64,000 nt of DNA from Loigolactobacillus binensis (GTDB taxonomy: Bacteria > Bacillota > Bacilli > Lactobacillales > Lactobacillaceae), in NCBI RefSeq assembly GCF_005405165.1, contig NZ_BJDN01000011.1:1-64000 (forward strand), read 5' to 3'. Position 1 is the first letter of the stretch; every line of letters starts with the position of its first letter. The position numbers and the translations under genes were made by a program. Under the pieces are notes generated by a model. That model saw nothing but the letters and a program-made list of their open reading frames with translations, did not search any database and was not told where the DNA came from. Of the stretch, positions 57,248 through 64,000 are shown in pieces.

Positions 57248-57607
57248 TTGATTTTTGGACTGGGTGTTGATATAACAGATATTGCGCGTATTCAAGCAGC
57301 ACAGACTAAAAATTCGCAATTTAAAGCGCGCGTATTGACTGCTGCGGAATTAGCAATCTATGCAGATTTGTCGCCTAAAAGGCAGGCTGAATATTTAACG
57401 GGCCGTTTTTCGGTTAAGGAATCTTTTGGCAAAGCGTTAGGCACCGGCTTAGGCCAAGTTAGTTTTCTTGATATTGAAGTGCTCGATGATGAATTAGGCA
57501 AGCCAGTTGTAACGAAGAATCCGTTCGCTGGCCGGGCATTAGTTTCGCTTTCGCACACTGATACTTTGGTGATGTCGGAAGTTATTTTGGAAAGAGGGAC
57601 CGCTTAA
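57248..57607 (+). CDS. acpS: holo-[acyl-carrier-protein] synthase
   Basis: Moves phosphopantetheine from CoA to acyl carrier protein. A 119-residue AcpS with IFGLGVDITDIARI (metal Asp), FSVKESFGKALGTGL (catalytic Glu/Lys) and SLSHTDTL. It starts at TTG after GAGGAGCG. Its stop overlaps the alr ATG, an acpS-alr pairing also seen in Bacillus. Confidence 0.95.
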   Translation: MIFGLGVDITDIARIQAAQTKNSQFKARVLTAAELAIYADLSPKRQAEYLTGRFSVKESFGKALGTGLGQVSFLDIEVLDDELGKPVVTKNPFAGRALVSLSHTDTLVMSEVILERGTA

Positions 57608-58737
57608 TGGTAAGTGGATTACATCGGCCGACGCAATTAGTGATCGATCGGCAAGCAATTAAAGCTAATATTCAACAAGAATTGAAAACACTGCCGCAGG
57701 CGACAGCTTTGTGGGCAGTGGTTAAAGCTAATGGCTATGGTCACGGGATGGTTGAAGTAGCGACAACCGCTAAGCACGCTGGGGCAACTGGCTTTTGTGT
57801 TGCTATTTTGGATGAAGCGTTAGGACTGCGGCAAGCGGGTTTCACGGAGCCAATTTTAGTATTGGGAATCACCAGTCCGGCTTACGCTAAATTGGCAGCA
57901 GCAGCGCATATTTCGTTATCTGTGGGGTCACAAGATTGGTTAGCGGCAGCTTTGCCGGTGCTCCAAGCTGGACAACTGACGGCTAGTTTGGCGATTCATT
58001 TTGCAGTGGATAGCGGGATGGGCCGCATCGGTTTTCGCGATGCGCCGGCCTTACAACAAGCAGATACATTTTTACGGCAACACGCCGAATTTAATTTGGA
58101 AGGCCTGTTTACGCATTTTGCCACTGCCGATGAACAGGATACAACTTACTTTAAGCAGCAAGTTGCTAGTTTCCAACAGATGCGGCAAGCATTAGCAGTT
58201 GAACCGCGCTATGTGCATGTTTCTAACTCCGCCACTAGCTTATGGCACGCGGCTTGTAATGGTAATATGATACGCTTTGGTGTGGCGCTATACGGGCTTA
58301 ATCCATCCGGGGCGGCACTGCAGCCGCCCTATCCGTTGCAACCAGCCCTAAGTTTTGAATCGGAATTAGTTTTTGTTAAGCAAATTCAAGCTGGTGCTGC
58401 GGTCAGTTATGGTGCCACCTATCACGCTAAACAAACGGAGTGGGTCGGGACTTTGCCAGTTGGTTATGCTGATGGTTGGCAGCGGCGGCTACAGGGTTTT
58501 CATGTTTTAGTTGCCGGTCAATACTGCGAGATCATTGGCCGAATTTGTATGGATCAATTGATGATTCGGTTACCTAAACAATTGCCGGTGGGAACTAAAG
58601 CGACTTTAGTTGGCGAAAATGGTGGCCAAACGATCAGTTTACAAGATGTTGCCGCATATGCGCAGACGATCCATTATGAAATTGCTTGTAACTTAACTGA
58701 GCGGGTACCGCGGATCTATTTACCAGAAAAAGCTTAG
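57607..58737 (+). CDS. alr: alanine racemase
   Basis: Makes D-alanine for peptidoglycan. A PLP enzyme of 376 residues: the Schiff-base Lys is in AVVKANGYGHG, the catalytic Tyr in AVSYGATYHA, and IGRICMDQLM is the C-terminal domain signature. It supplies the substrate of the two Ddl-type ligases nearby. Overlaps acpS by one base. Confidence 0.96.
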   Translation: MVSGLHRPTQLVIDRQAIKANIQQELKTLPQATALWAVVKANGYGHGMVEVATTAKHAGATGFCVAILDEALGLRQAGFTEPILVLGITSPAYAKLAAAAHISLSVGSQDWLAAALPVLQAGQLTASLAIHFAVDSGMGRIGFRDAPALQQADTFLRQHAEFNLEGLFTHFATADEQDTTYFKQQVASFQQMRQALAVEPRYVHVSNSATSLWHAACNGNMIRFGVALYGLNPSGAALQPPYPLQPALSFESELVFVKQIQAGAAVSYGATYHAKQTEWVGTLPVGYADGWQRRLQGFHVLVAGQYCEIIGRICMDQLMIRLPKQLPVGTKATLVGENGGQTISLQDVAAYAQTIHYEIACNLTERVPRIYLPEKA

Positions 58738-58783
58738 CTTGTGAATTTACCTTTTCATTCACAAGCTTGCGTGGTACTATAAT
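58736..58783 (+). promoter_or_regulatory. hairpin after alr and mazEF -10 box
   Basis: AGCTTGTGAAT (58736-58746) pairs perfectly with ATTCACAAGCT (58757-58767), starting in the alr stop codon. No T-run follows, so it is not a classical terminator. A consensus TATAAT (58778-58783) lies just beyond, 43 bp before the mazE ATG. Confidence 0.5.
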
Positions 58784-58826
58784 GGAGATAATATCTTGCA
58801 CTAATGGGCTTTTGGGGGTCATCAAC

Positions 58827-59081
58827 ATGGAACTAAAAATAAAACAGCAGTTGGCGGTTGATCAGGATCAAGCGTTACGCAATAAAGTTAACGTTTTTTG
58901 TGATTATTATGGGATCAACGAAACGAAGTTAGATCATGATGACATGCTGGCTTTTTTGGCTAAGCATCAAGCCAAATTAGATTCCCTTGCGCATGGTTAC
59001 GCGGAAATGGCTTCTTTGAATACAGAAATTTGTGCGGAGTTTTGTAATTGTGAAGAAGAGGCTGCAGCACGTATCCGTTAG
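58827..59081 (+). CDS. mazE: MazE-like antitoxin
   Basis: An 84-residue helical protein next to mazF, as the NdoAI/MazE gene is next to ndoA in Bacillus after alr. The clear features are a charged N-terminal segment MELKIKQQLAVDQDQALRNKV and a C-terminal region with FCNCEEEAA. The sequence is less conserved than the toxin, so the assignment rests partly on position. The frame opens at 58767; GGGGGTC selects the ATG at 58827. Confidence 0.75.
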   Translation: MELKIKQQLAVDQDQALRNKVNVFCDYYGINETKLDHDDMLAFLAKHQAKLDSLAHGYAEMASLNTEICAEFCNCEEEAAARIR

Positions 59082-59109
59082 TGTAACGGTATCAGTTAGG
59101 GGGTGCTGA

Positions 59110-59466
59110 TTGGAGCTAGTTGTTAAGCGCGGTGATATCTTTTTCGCTGATCTTTCACCGGTAGTGGGTTCGGAGCAGGGGGGTATGCGCCCTGTTTTGG
59201 TGATCCAAAATAATATTGGTAACCATTACAGCCCGACGGTGATCGTCGCGGCGATCACTGCGAAAATTCAGAAACCAAAAATGCCGACGCACGTTGGTAT
59301 TAAGGCGCGACAAACGGGAATCGAAAAAGATTCCGTCATTTTATTAGAACAGATTCGGACAATTGATAAGCAACGGTTACGCGATAAAGTTACCCACCTA
59401 AGCGATGAGGTGATGACGCATGTTGATGAAGCGTTGGCTGTTAGTGTTGCTCTAAAAAACCTTTAA
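59110..59466 (+). CDS. mazF: MazF/PemK family mRNA endoribonuclease toxin
   Basis: A 118-residue toxin that cuts single-stranded mRNA at short sequences. [21 protein letters not shown] and [12 protein letters not shown] contain the catalytic Arg/Ser region, and [18 protein letters not shown] the conserved core. It starts at TTG after GGGGGTG, 28 bp after mazE, forming a chromosomal type II toxin-antitoxin pair. Confidence 0.93.
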   Translation: MELVVKRGDIFFADLSPVVGSEQGGMRPVLVIQNNIGNHYSPTVIVAAITAKIQKPKMPTHVGIKARQTGIEKDSVILLEQIRTIDKQRLRDKVTHLSDEVMTHVDEALAVSVALKNL

Positions 59467-59520
59467 TACTTAGTGGTGATCACTGCGTTGATTGCTGCAG
59501 ATCAGAACTAACTTACTTAA

Positions 59521-59560
59521 AGAGGACCCCAGTGGCAGAATTGCTGCGGGATCTTTTTTT
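59521..59560 (+). terminator. intrinsic terminator of mazEF
   Basis: GACCC and GGCAG pair with GCTGC and GGGATC-type complements, ending in seven Ts. The stem has an internal mismatch. Confidence 0.65.
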
Positions 59561-59568
59561 ATTGGTTG

Positions 59569-59582
59569 TGTTAGCGCTTACG
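59569..59582 (+). promoter_or_regulatory. cre-like site before the ABC transporter
   Basis: TGTTAGCGCTTACG matches the cre consensus at 12 of 14 positions, 44 bp before the transporter gene. Weaker than the ldh and permease sites. Confidence 0.4.
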
Positions 59583-59625
59583 CTACGGTATTCTAAAGTT
59601 ATTTAAAATAATGGAGGCGAAATGA

Positions 59626-60522
59626 TTGCTTGAGCTTAGCGATTTAGTGAAAACGTTTGGCAATATGACGGCAGTAGATCATGAAAGTTTTAAAGTAGCA
59701 GATGGCCAGATCTTAGGTTTGATCGGCCAAAACGGGGCTGGTAAAACCACCACCTTTCGGATGATTTTAAATTTTCTGACTCCAGATACAGGAACCATTT
59801 TATGGAATGGTCAACCGTTGACCCGTCACGATTATAATGAGATCGGTTATCTACCTGAGGAGCGGGGTTTATACCCTAAAATGACGATCGAACAGCAGAT
59901 CGTTTATTTTGCTGAATTACGCGGTAAAAAAGCGCGGGTGATCAAACCGCAAATTGACGGTTGGTTGGATCGCTTTCAAGTTAAAGGTAAAAAAACGGAT
60001 AAAATCAGGGACTTGTCTAAAGGCAATCAGCAAAAAGTGCAATTGATCGCAACGATGATCCACCAACCTAAATTAATGATTTTGGATGAACCTTTTAGTG
60101 GCCTAGATCCGGTTAATGCAAGCTTGTTAGAAGCTGGTATTTTGGAAATGAAACGTCAGGGTAGCGCGATTATTTTTTCAAGTCACGATATGGCAAACGT
60201 GGCGGCGATCAGTGATCATTTAGTTATGCTGCGGGGTGGGCAAGTGGTATTAAATGGGGAAGTTGCTGCGATCCGCAATCACTTCGGGCGAACCAAATTA
60301 TTTCTGCAGTCGCGGTTGACTGCAGCTGAGTTACATCAATTTACAGGCGTTAAGAAAATTGTGCAGCATGGTGAACGATTTGAATTGACCTTGGCTGATC
60401 CAGCAGTGGGTCAGGTGATCTTTACTGCCGCAACTAAAGACGGTTATATTCCGGAATTTAGTCAGCAACCACCGAGTTTAGACGAAATTTTCCGAATGAA
60501 GGCAGGTGTTAGCAATGACTAA
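59626..60522 (+). CDS. ABC transporter ATP-binding protein (NatA/YhaQ-like)
   Basis: A 298-residue ATPase: Walker A GQNGAGKTTTFRM, signature LSKGNQQKVQL (the LSKGN variant common in the NatA/YhaQ group), Walker B LMILDEPFSGLDP and switch His in FSSHDMA. It powers the permease encoded next. A C-terminal domain of about 80 residues follows. It starts at TTG after GGAGGCGA. Substrate unknown; relatives export sodium or antibiotics. Confidence 0.9.
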   Translation: MLELSDLVKTFGNMTAVDHESFKVADGQILGLIGQNGAGKTTTFRMILNFLTPDTGTILWNGQPLTRHDYNEIGYLPEERGLYPKMTIEQQIVYFAELRGKKARVIKPQIDGWLDRFQVKGKKTDKIRDLSKGNQQKVQLIATMIHQPKLMILDEPFSGLDPVNASLLEAGILEMKRQGSAIIFSSHDMANVAAISDHLVMLRGGQVVLNGEVAAIRNHFGRTKLFLQSRLTAAELHQFTGVKKIVQHGERFELTLADPAVGQVIFTAATKDGYIPEFSQQPPSLDEIFRMKAGVSND

Positions 60523-61816
60523 GTTTTGGGTAGTGACCCGGCAAGTTTATTTGAAAAATTTACGCAGCGGCACTTTTTTGTGGATGGTTCTTTCACCTCT
60601 AGTGATCGCGCTGATCGGGGGGATCATTGGCTATTTCTTTGCAACGGGCCAAGAAACGCCTAAGATCGCCGTGATCAGTGATCGAACTGCCTATCAAATC
60701 GTGACGCCGACAAAAAAAGCGGCTAATGGGGTTCAGGTCAATCTCAATGATCCCAGCAATAAGAAATACCAAGTCGATCGCAAAATAACCACGTTAACGG
60801 CGGCCAAAAAGGCCTTGCGTCAGGAAAAAATCGCAGGTTACTTGACCTTAAAGCAGGCCCAGCAACGCTTAACGGCGACCTACGTCAGTCGTGATAATAG
60901 CCCCCAGTTGGACACTAAAGTGCTCAGTGAAGTTTTGACCAACCAGCATATGCTGGTAACGGCAACACAGTTGCAACTGTCACAGGCCGAGCTGACCCGT
61001 TTATTACAGCCAGTCACCGTCCAACACCGCACAGTCAGTTTTACTCAAGGTAAGCAAGAAAACCGTTCTAACGCGCAGCAAGCAGCCAATGGTAGCTTAG
61101 CAATGGCGATCACGGTGATCATTTTATTGTTCATCATGAGTTATGCGGGGATGATCGCACAAGAAATTGGTGCAGAAAAAGGCTCACGAATTATGGAGAT
61201 CGTTCTTTCCAGTGTTAGTGCGACGACCCAATTTTTTGGTAAAATTAGCGGTATGCTTGGCTTGGTGATCACCCAACTGTTGATTTATGGTGTTTTTGGT
61301 GCAGTTGGCTACATTTTCGTCCACCACTATGCTTTTGCGCAAGCCTTTTTGAACCAACTTGATCTACAACAGTTATTCTCTGGGCCGATCCTCTTCACGA
61401 TTTTATTTGCCTTTTTGGCGATTTGTTTGTACACCGTGTTAGCGGCCATGTTGGCGTCATTAGTTTCACGTCAAGAACAGATCCAACAGGCGATCACGCC
61501 GCTGACCGCGTTAGGTTTTCTAGGCTATATGGGCGGCTTTTTGGCGATGGGCAATAATAATTCGCCGGTGGTAGCCATCAGCTCGTATATTCCCTTTGTT
61601 TCGCAAAACGTTATGACTGTCCGTTACGCGATGGGCAATGTTACTGCAGGACCAGCCTATTTGAGCTTAGGAATCACTTTAGTCACGCTGATCGGGTTTA
61701 CTTTTTTAGCGTTGCAATTATATCGGGCCAATGTTTTAGTCTATTCCGATGCAGGAGTCTTCAAATCGTTGCGCAAATCAATTCGCATCTTGATCGCAGA
61801 GCGGCATTCAAAATAG
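60515..61816 (+). CDS. ABC-2 type transporter permease (NatB/YhaP-like)
   Basis: 433 residues: one N-terminal membrane helix, a large extracytoplasmic loop of about 140 residues (IAVISDRTAYQIVTPT onward), then about five helices (LAMAITVIILLFIMSYAGM onward) with EIGAEKGSRIMEIVLSS, the ABC-2 coupling motif. The ATG at 60515 overlaps the stop of the ATPase gene by eight bases, so the two are coupled and form one exporter. Confidence 0.9.
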   Translation: MTKFWVVTRQVYLKNLRSGTFLWMVLSPLVIALIGGIIGYFFATGQETPKIAVISDRTAYQIVTPTKKAANGVQVNLNDPSNKKYQVDRKITTLTAAKKALRQEKIAGYLTLKQAQQRLTATYVSRDNSPQLDTKVLSEVLTNQHMLVTATQLQLSQAELTRLLQPVTVQHRTVSFTQGKQENRSNAQQAANGSLAMAITVIILLFIMSYAGMIAQEIGAEKGSRIMEIVLSSVSATTQFFGKISGMLGLVITQLLIYGVFGAVGYIFVHHYAFAQAFLNQLDLQQLFSGPILFTILFAFLAICLYTVLAAMLASLVSRQEQIQQAITPLTALGFLGYMGGFLAMGNNNSPVVAISSYIPFVSQNVMTVRYAMGNVTAGPAYLSLGITLVTLIGFTFLALQLYRANVLVYSDAGVFKSLRKSIRILIAERHSK

Positions 61817-61939
61817 AAAATAAGGCGTGCTAACTTTGAACGATCAAGGCTTACAAGAAATGTAATATAAATGTAACTTACGTGGCGGCTTGATTTTTTG
61901 TATACTGATCAACATTGTGTCAGGAATAGGAGAAAAATA

Positions 61940-62449
61940 ATGCCACGTAATTGGAAAGAAGAAGTTGTTTTTACGGCCATCATGGCTGGTTTAATGGTAT
62001 TCGTTATGGTTTGTTATAACGTTATGCTAGTTCAAGGATTTACCAAGGGCTTTTTGTTAAATTCATTGACTGAATACCCAGGCGGTTTATTAGTTGCCGT
62101 TATTTTAGATCTATTAATTGTGGGTCCGATCGCTAAGGGCTTGGCCTTTCGCTACATCATTAACGATTACATGAAGAAAAATGTTGTTTTGATCGGCATT
62201 ACGATTTCTGTGATGATGGTGCTCGGTATGGTGTCCTGTATGTCGCTTTTCGGTATGATCATGGCGCACAATTTAGGGGGCAATGTTTTAGCTACTTACG
62301 GGCATACGTGGTTGTTTAATTTAATCGTTGCCTTACCGTTACAATTATTGATCGTAGGGCCAATCGCCCGGGCAGTTTTAGGTAAAATGCAAAGTGCTGC
62401 CGCTAAGGCTAATGCACCGCATGAAGAAACCACCGATGAGATTGATTAA
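61940..62449 (+). CDS. DUF2798 membrane protein
   Basis: 169 residues, four membrane helices in two similar halves: VVFTAIMAGLMVFVMVCYN/LLVAVILDLLIVGPIAKGLA and VLIGITISVMMVLGMVSCMS/LIVALPLQLLIVGPIARAVLG. The repeated LIVGPIA is the DUF2798 hallmark. Function unknown. GGAG precedes the ATG; the longer frame from 61898 is unlikely. Monocistronic. Confidence 0.88.
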   Translation: MPRNWKEEVVFTAIMAGLMVFVMVCYNVMLVQGFTKGFLLNSLTEYPGGLLVAVILDLLIVGPIAKGLAFRYIINDYMKKNVVLIGITISVMMVLGMVSCMSLFGMIMAHNLGGNVLATYGHTWLFNLIVALPLQLLIVGPIARAVLGKMQSAAAKANAPHEETTDEID

Positions 62450-62513
62450 ATTGGCTGACTTGATCCGTCTGTTTTGACGGCCATTTTAACCAGCGAGTTT
62501 GGTAAACGAGCAA

Positions 62514-62551
62514 GACGGTGACCAGGTTAGTTCAAGGTCACCGTCTTTTTT
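62514..62551 (+). terminator. intrinsic terminator after the DUF2798 gene
   Basis: GACGGTGACC pairs with GGTCACCGTC over a short loop, followed by six Ts. Confidence 0.9.
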
Positions 62552-62619
62552 GTTTGCCAATCAAAAAATCATTTATTTCCATAGCCGTTCAGGAAATAAA
62601 TGATTTAAAAAATTAACTT

Positions 62620-63258
62620 CTATTCAGCACGCAGATCTTCAACTTCAGGAACGGTAAATTCCTTGCGTTGCAGATGATCAATGATTTTGTGTAAAGTGTC
62701 TTCAGAAGTACCCGCTGGTAAAGTGAATAAAGTCCGCCGAATCAATTCACCTTGTTCCGAATCTAAAGTAATGCAATTGGCGATCGACACATAGCGCGAG
62801 ATGATCCGGGACATATCGGTTAGATCCCCGCGCTCACCAGTAGAAACAACGGTCAGCACGTAGCTCCCAACGTTAACGTTCCAAGATTGTGATAACATAG
62901 TCATCAGATGGTTGTGGGTCAAAATACCATAAAAGTAATTATGCTGGTCCAAAACGGCGACGTAAGGTAGATCCTTGATCGTAAAGAAAATTTTGAAAAA
63001 TGGGGCATCGATGGGAATATATTTGGTGGCATTTTTCAATAAATGAGTAACGGGCAGATCCATCGCGCCGCCCCGTGATTTATGCCGATAAATATGCATT
63101 TTGTAGATATTACCGCGAAAAATTTGGCCGGATTCATCGAGAATCGGCACGCAACGGTAGCCAGTATCTTCCAAAATGGTCAGTGCTTCAGCTAAGGTTG
63201 CAGTTTCCTTGATCGTGGTCACCTGCTCCTTGATTTGCACCAATGATTTTAATAACAT
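62620..63258 (-). CDS. CBS-ACT domain protein (CbpA/CbpB-like, c-di-AMP binding family)
   Basis: 212 residues: two CBS repeats (ATLAEALTILEDTGYRCVPILDESG and DLPYVAVLDQHNYFYGILTHNHL, each in part) and a C-terminal ACT-like domain (GSYVLTVVSTGERGDL ... HLQRKEFTVPEVEDL). This layout matches the CbpA/CbpB proteins of streptococci and Listeria that bind c-di-AMP. Binding is inferred from family only. Divergent from the methyltransferase gene. Confidence 0.82.
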   Translation of the reverse strand: MLLKSLVQIKEQVTTIKETATLAEALTILEDTGYRCVPILDESGQIFRGNIYKMHIYRHKSRGGAMDLPVTHLLKNATKYIPIDAPFFKIFFTIKDLPYVAVLDQHNYFYGILTHNHLMTMLSQSWNVNVGSYVLTVVSTGERGDLTDMSRIISRYVSIANCITLDSEQGELIRRTLFTLPAGTSEDTLHKIIDHLQRKEFTVPEVEDLRAE

Positions 63259-63383
63259 GCTTTTTTTGCCTCCAGATTAGATAATTCTCATTTTAATTCT
63301 ACCATAGCATAATCTATAATCGAATAATAGACCATTATTCGGTTTAACAAATTAGAAAAATTTAATGAAAGTAGGAACGATAG

Positions 63384-64000
63384 ATGCACAATGAAATGAT
63401 GCACCGCCCAGTCGTTAAGCCTGAGGTACTAGCCTTTTTACGCCAGCAAACGACCCAATTAACGGGCGCTTTAGGTGAGTTAGAAAAAAAGGCCCATGCG
63501 GATGGGGTGCCAGTGATTCCACATGAAACAGTAACATTCATGCAAACCTTGATCAACCTGCAACGGCCACGGACCGTGTTGGAAGTAGGCACCGCCATTG
63601 GCTTTTCGGCTAGTTTGTTTGCGACTTGCATGGGGCCAACGGGACAGGTGACCAGCATTGACCGTTATCCGTTAATGCTGGAACACGCGCGCGCAAACAT
63701 TGCGCGTTTAGGTTTAGAAAAACAGATCAATTTGTTGGCAGGCGATGCCGCAGATATTTTACCAACCTTAACGCCTAGCTATGATCTTATTTTTATGGAT
63801 AGTGCTAAAGCGAAGTATTTAGATTTTCTGGATGATTGTTTACGTCTGCTGGCCACGGATGGGGTATTGTTGATCGACGATGTTTTACAGGGCGGTACCG
63901 TTTTCGCCGCTAAAACCACCATAGCTCATCGTAATCAAGCCATTCACCGCAAGTTAAACCAGTTACTTGAACGTGTATTCAATGAACCAACTTTGATCGC
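63384..64000 (+). CDS. O-methyltransferase family protein (YrrM/TrmR-like), cut by window end
   Basis: The first 205 codons of a SAM-dependent methyltransferase: TVLEVGTAIGFSASLFATCM is the SAM motif, SIDRYPLMLEHARANI follows, and YDLIFMDSAKAKYLDFLDDC and GVLLIDDVLQGG complete the COMT-like fold. TrmR of Bacillus methylates tRNA 5-hydroxyuridine; whether this is TrmR or a general O-methyltransferase is open. AGGA precedes the ATG at 63384. No stop inside the window. Confidence 0.85.
   Translation, partial: MHNEMMHRPVVKPEVLAFLRQQTTQLTGALGELEKKAHADGVPVIPHETVTFMQTLINLQRPRTVLEVGTAIGFSASLFATCMGPTGQVTSIDRYPLMLEHARANIARLGLEKQINLLAGDAADILPTLTPSYDLIFMDSAKAKYLDFLDDCLRLLATDGVLLIDDVLQGGTVFAAKTTIAHRNQAIHRKLNQLLERVFNEPTLI

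Overview
The window is chromosomal DNA of a low- to mid-GC Firmicute of the order Lactobacillales, most likely a lactobacillus. The evidence is an L-lactate dehydrogenase gene, lactobacillus-type gene content (an IpaB/EvcA-like metallopeptidase, DUF960, an orphan ispE, type B L31, two Ddl-type ligases) and two housekeeping blocks with Bacillus-like gene order. I do not name a species. I saw no tRNA or rRNA genes, CRISPR array, prophage or replication origin.

Layout. 1-5 kb: ldh with a strong promoter overlapping a CcpA site, then minus-strand genes (DUF960; a PadR-DUF1700-DUF4097 operon; an SPFH protein). 5-15.4 kb: accessory enzymes (HAD phosphatase, YwlG family, second SPFH protein, reductase, metallopeptidase, sirtuin, chorismate mutase, Nudix, Rrf2, DUF72, 3-methyladenine glycosylase). 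15.6-20.6 kb: conserved block metG-tatD-rnmV-rsmA-veg. 20.6-28.1 kb: an inserted accessory island with a decayed IS3-type transposase fragment, an FMN/FAD flavoreductase, a LysR regulator, a YdiB-type shikimate/quinate dehydrogenase, a type I dehydroquinase and an LctP-family permease. 28.2-37.5 kb: the conserved block resumes with ispE-purR-(broken VanZ/RDD)-glmU-prs, then ydcF, mscL and rlmN. 37.9-46.7 kb: Nudix, HD hydrolase, DUF1934, rpoE-pyrG-murA-rho-rpmE2. 46.9-59.5 kb: membrane proteins, lemA, and the envelope block ddl-murF-cshA ... ddl2-acpS-alr-mazE-mazF. 59.6-64 kb: an ABC exporter, DUF2798, a CBS protein and a methyltransferase cut by the window edge.

Two features stand out. First, the intergenic DNA carries two families of modular, nested palindromes with no convincing protein-coding capacity. 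R2 is about 180-900 bp (7.7, 11.3, 20.6 and 29.1 kb, with fragments at 37.6 and 40.5 kb). R1 is about 170-280 bp (3.6, 17.7 and 41.4 kb). Their stems differ between copies by compensatory changes while short unpaired boxes stay fixed, so structure appears to be selected. R2 modules are shuffled, duplicated and inserted into one another. Second, the 21-26 kb island looks like a LysR-controlled quinate/shikimate regulon: the same LysR-type palindrome lies before the flavoreductase and before aroE-aroD. I infer that it uses cyclohexene carboxylates, possibly as electron acceptors.

Other regulation visible in the sequence: a pyrG leader of the CTP-sensing type (GGGC start plus intrinsic terminator), a PadR operator dyad around a -10 box, a perfect cre site before the LctP permease, and a candidate 21-codon leader peptide before glmU. 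Envelope enzymes have informative residues: MurA has Asp where Cys is usual, one Ddl is F-type, and the Ddl beside murF has an altered active site.
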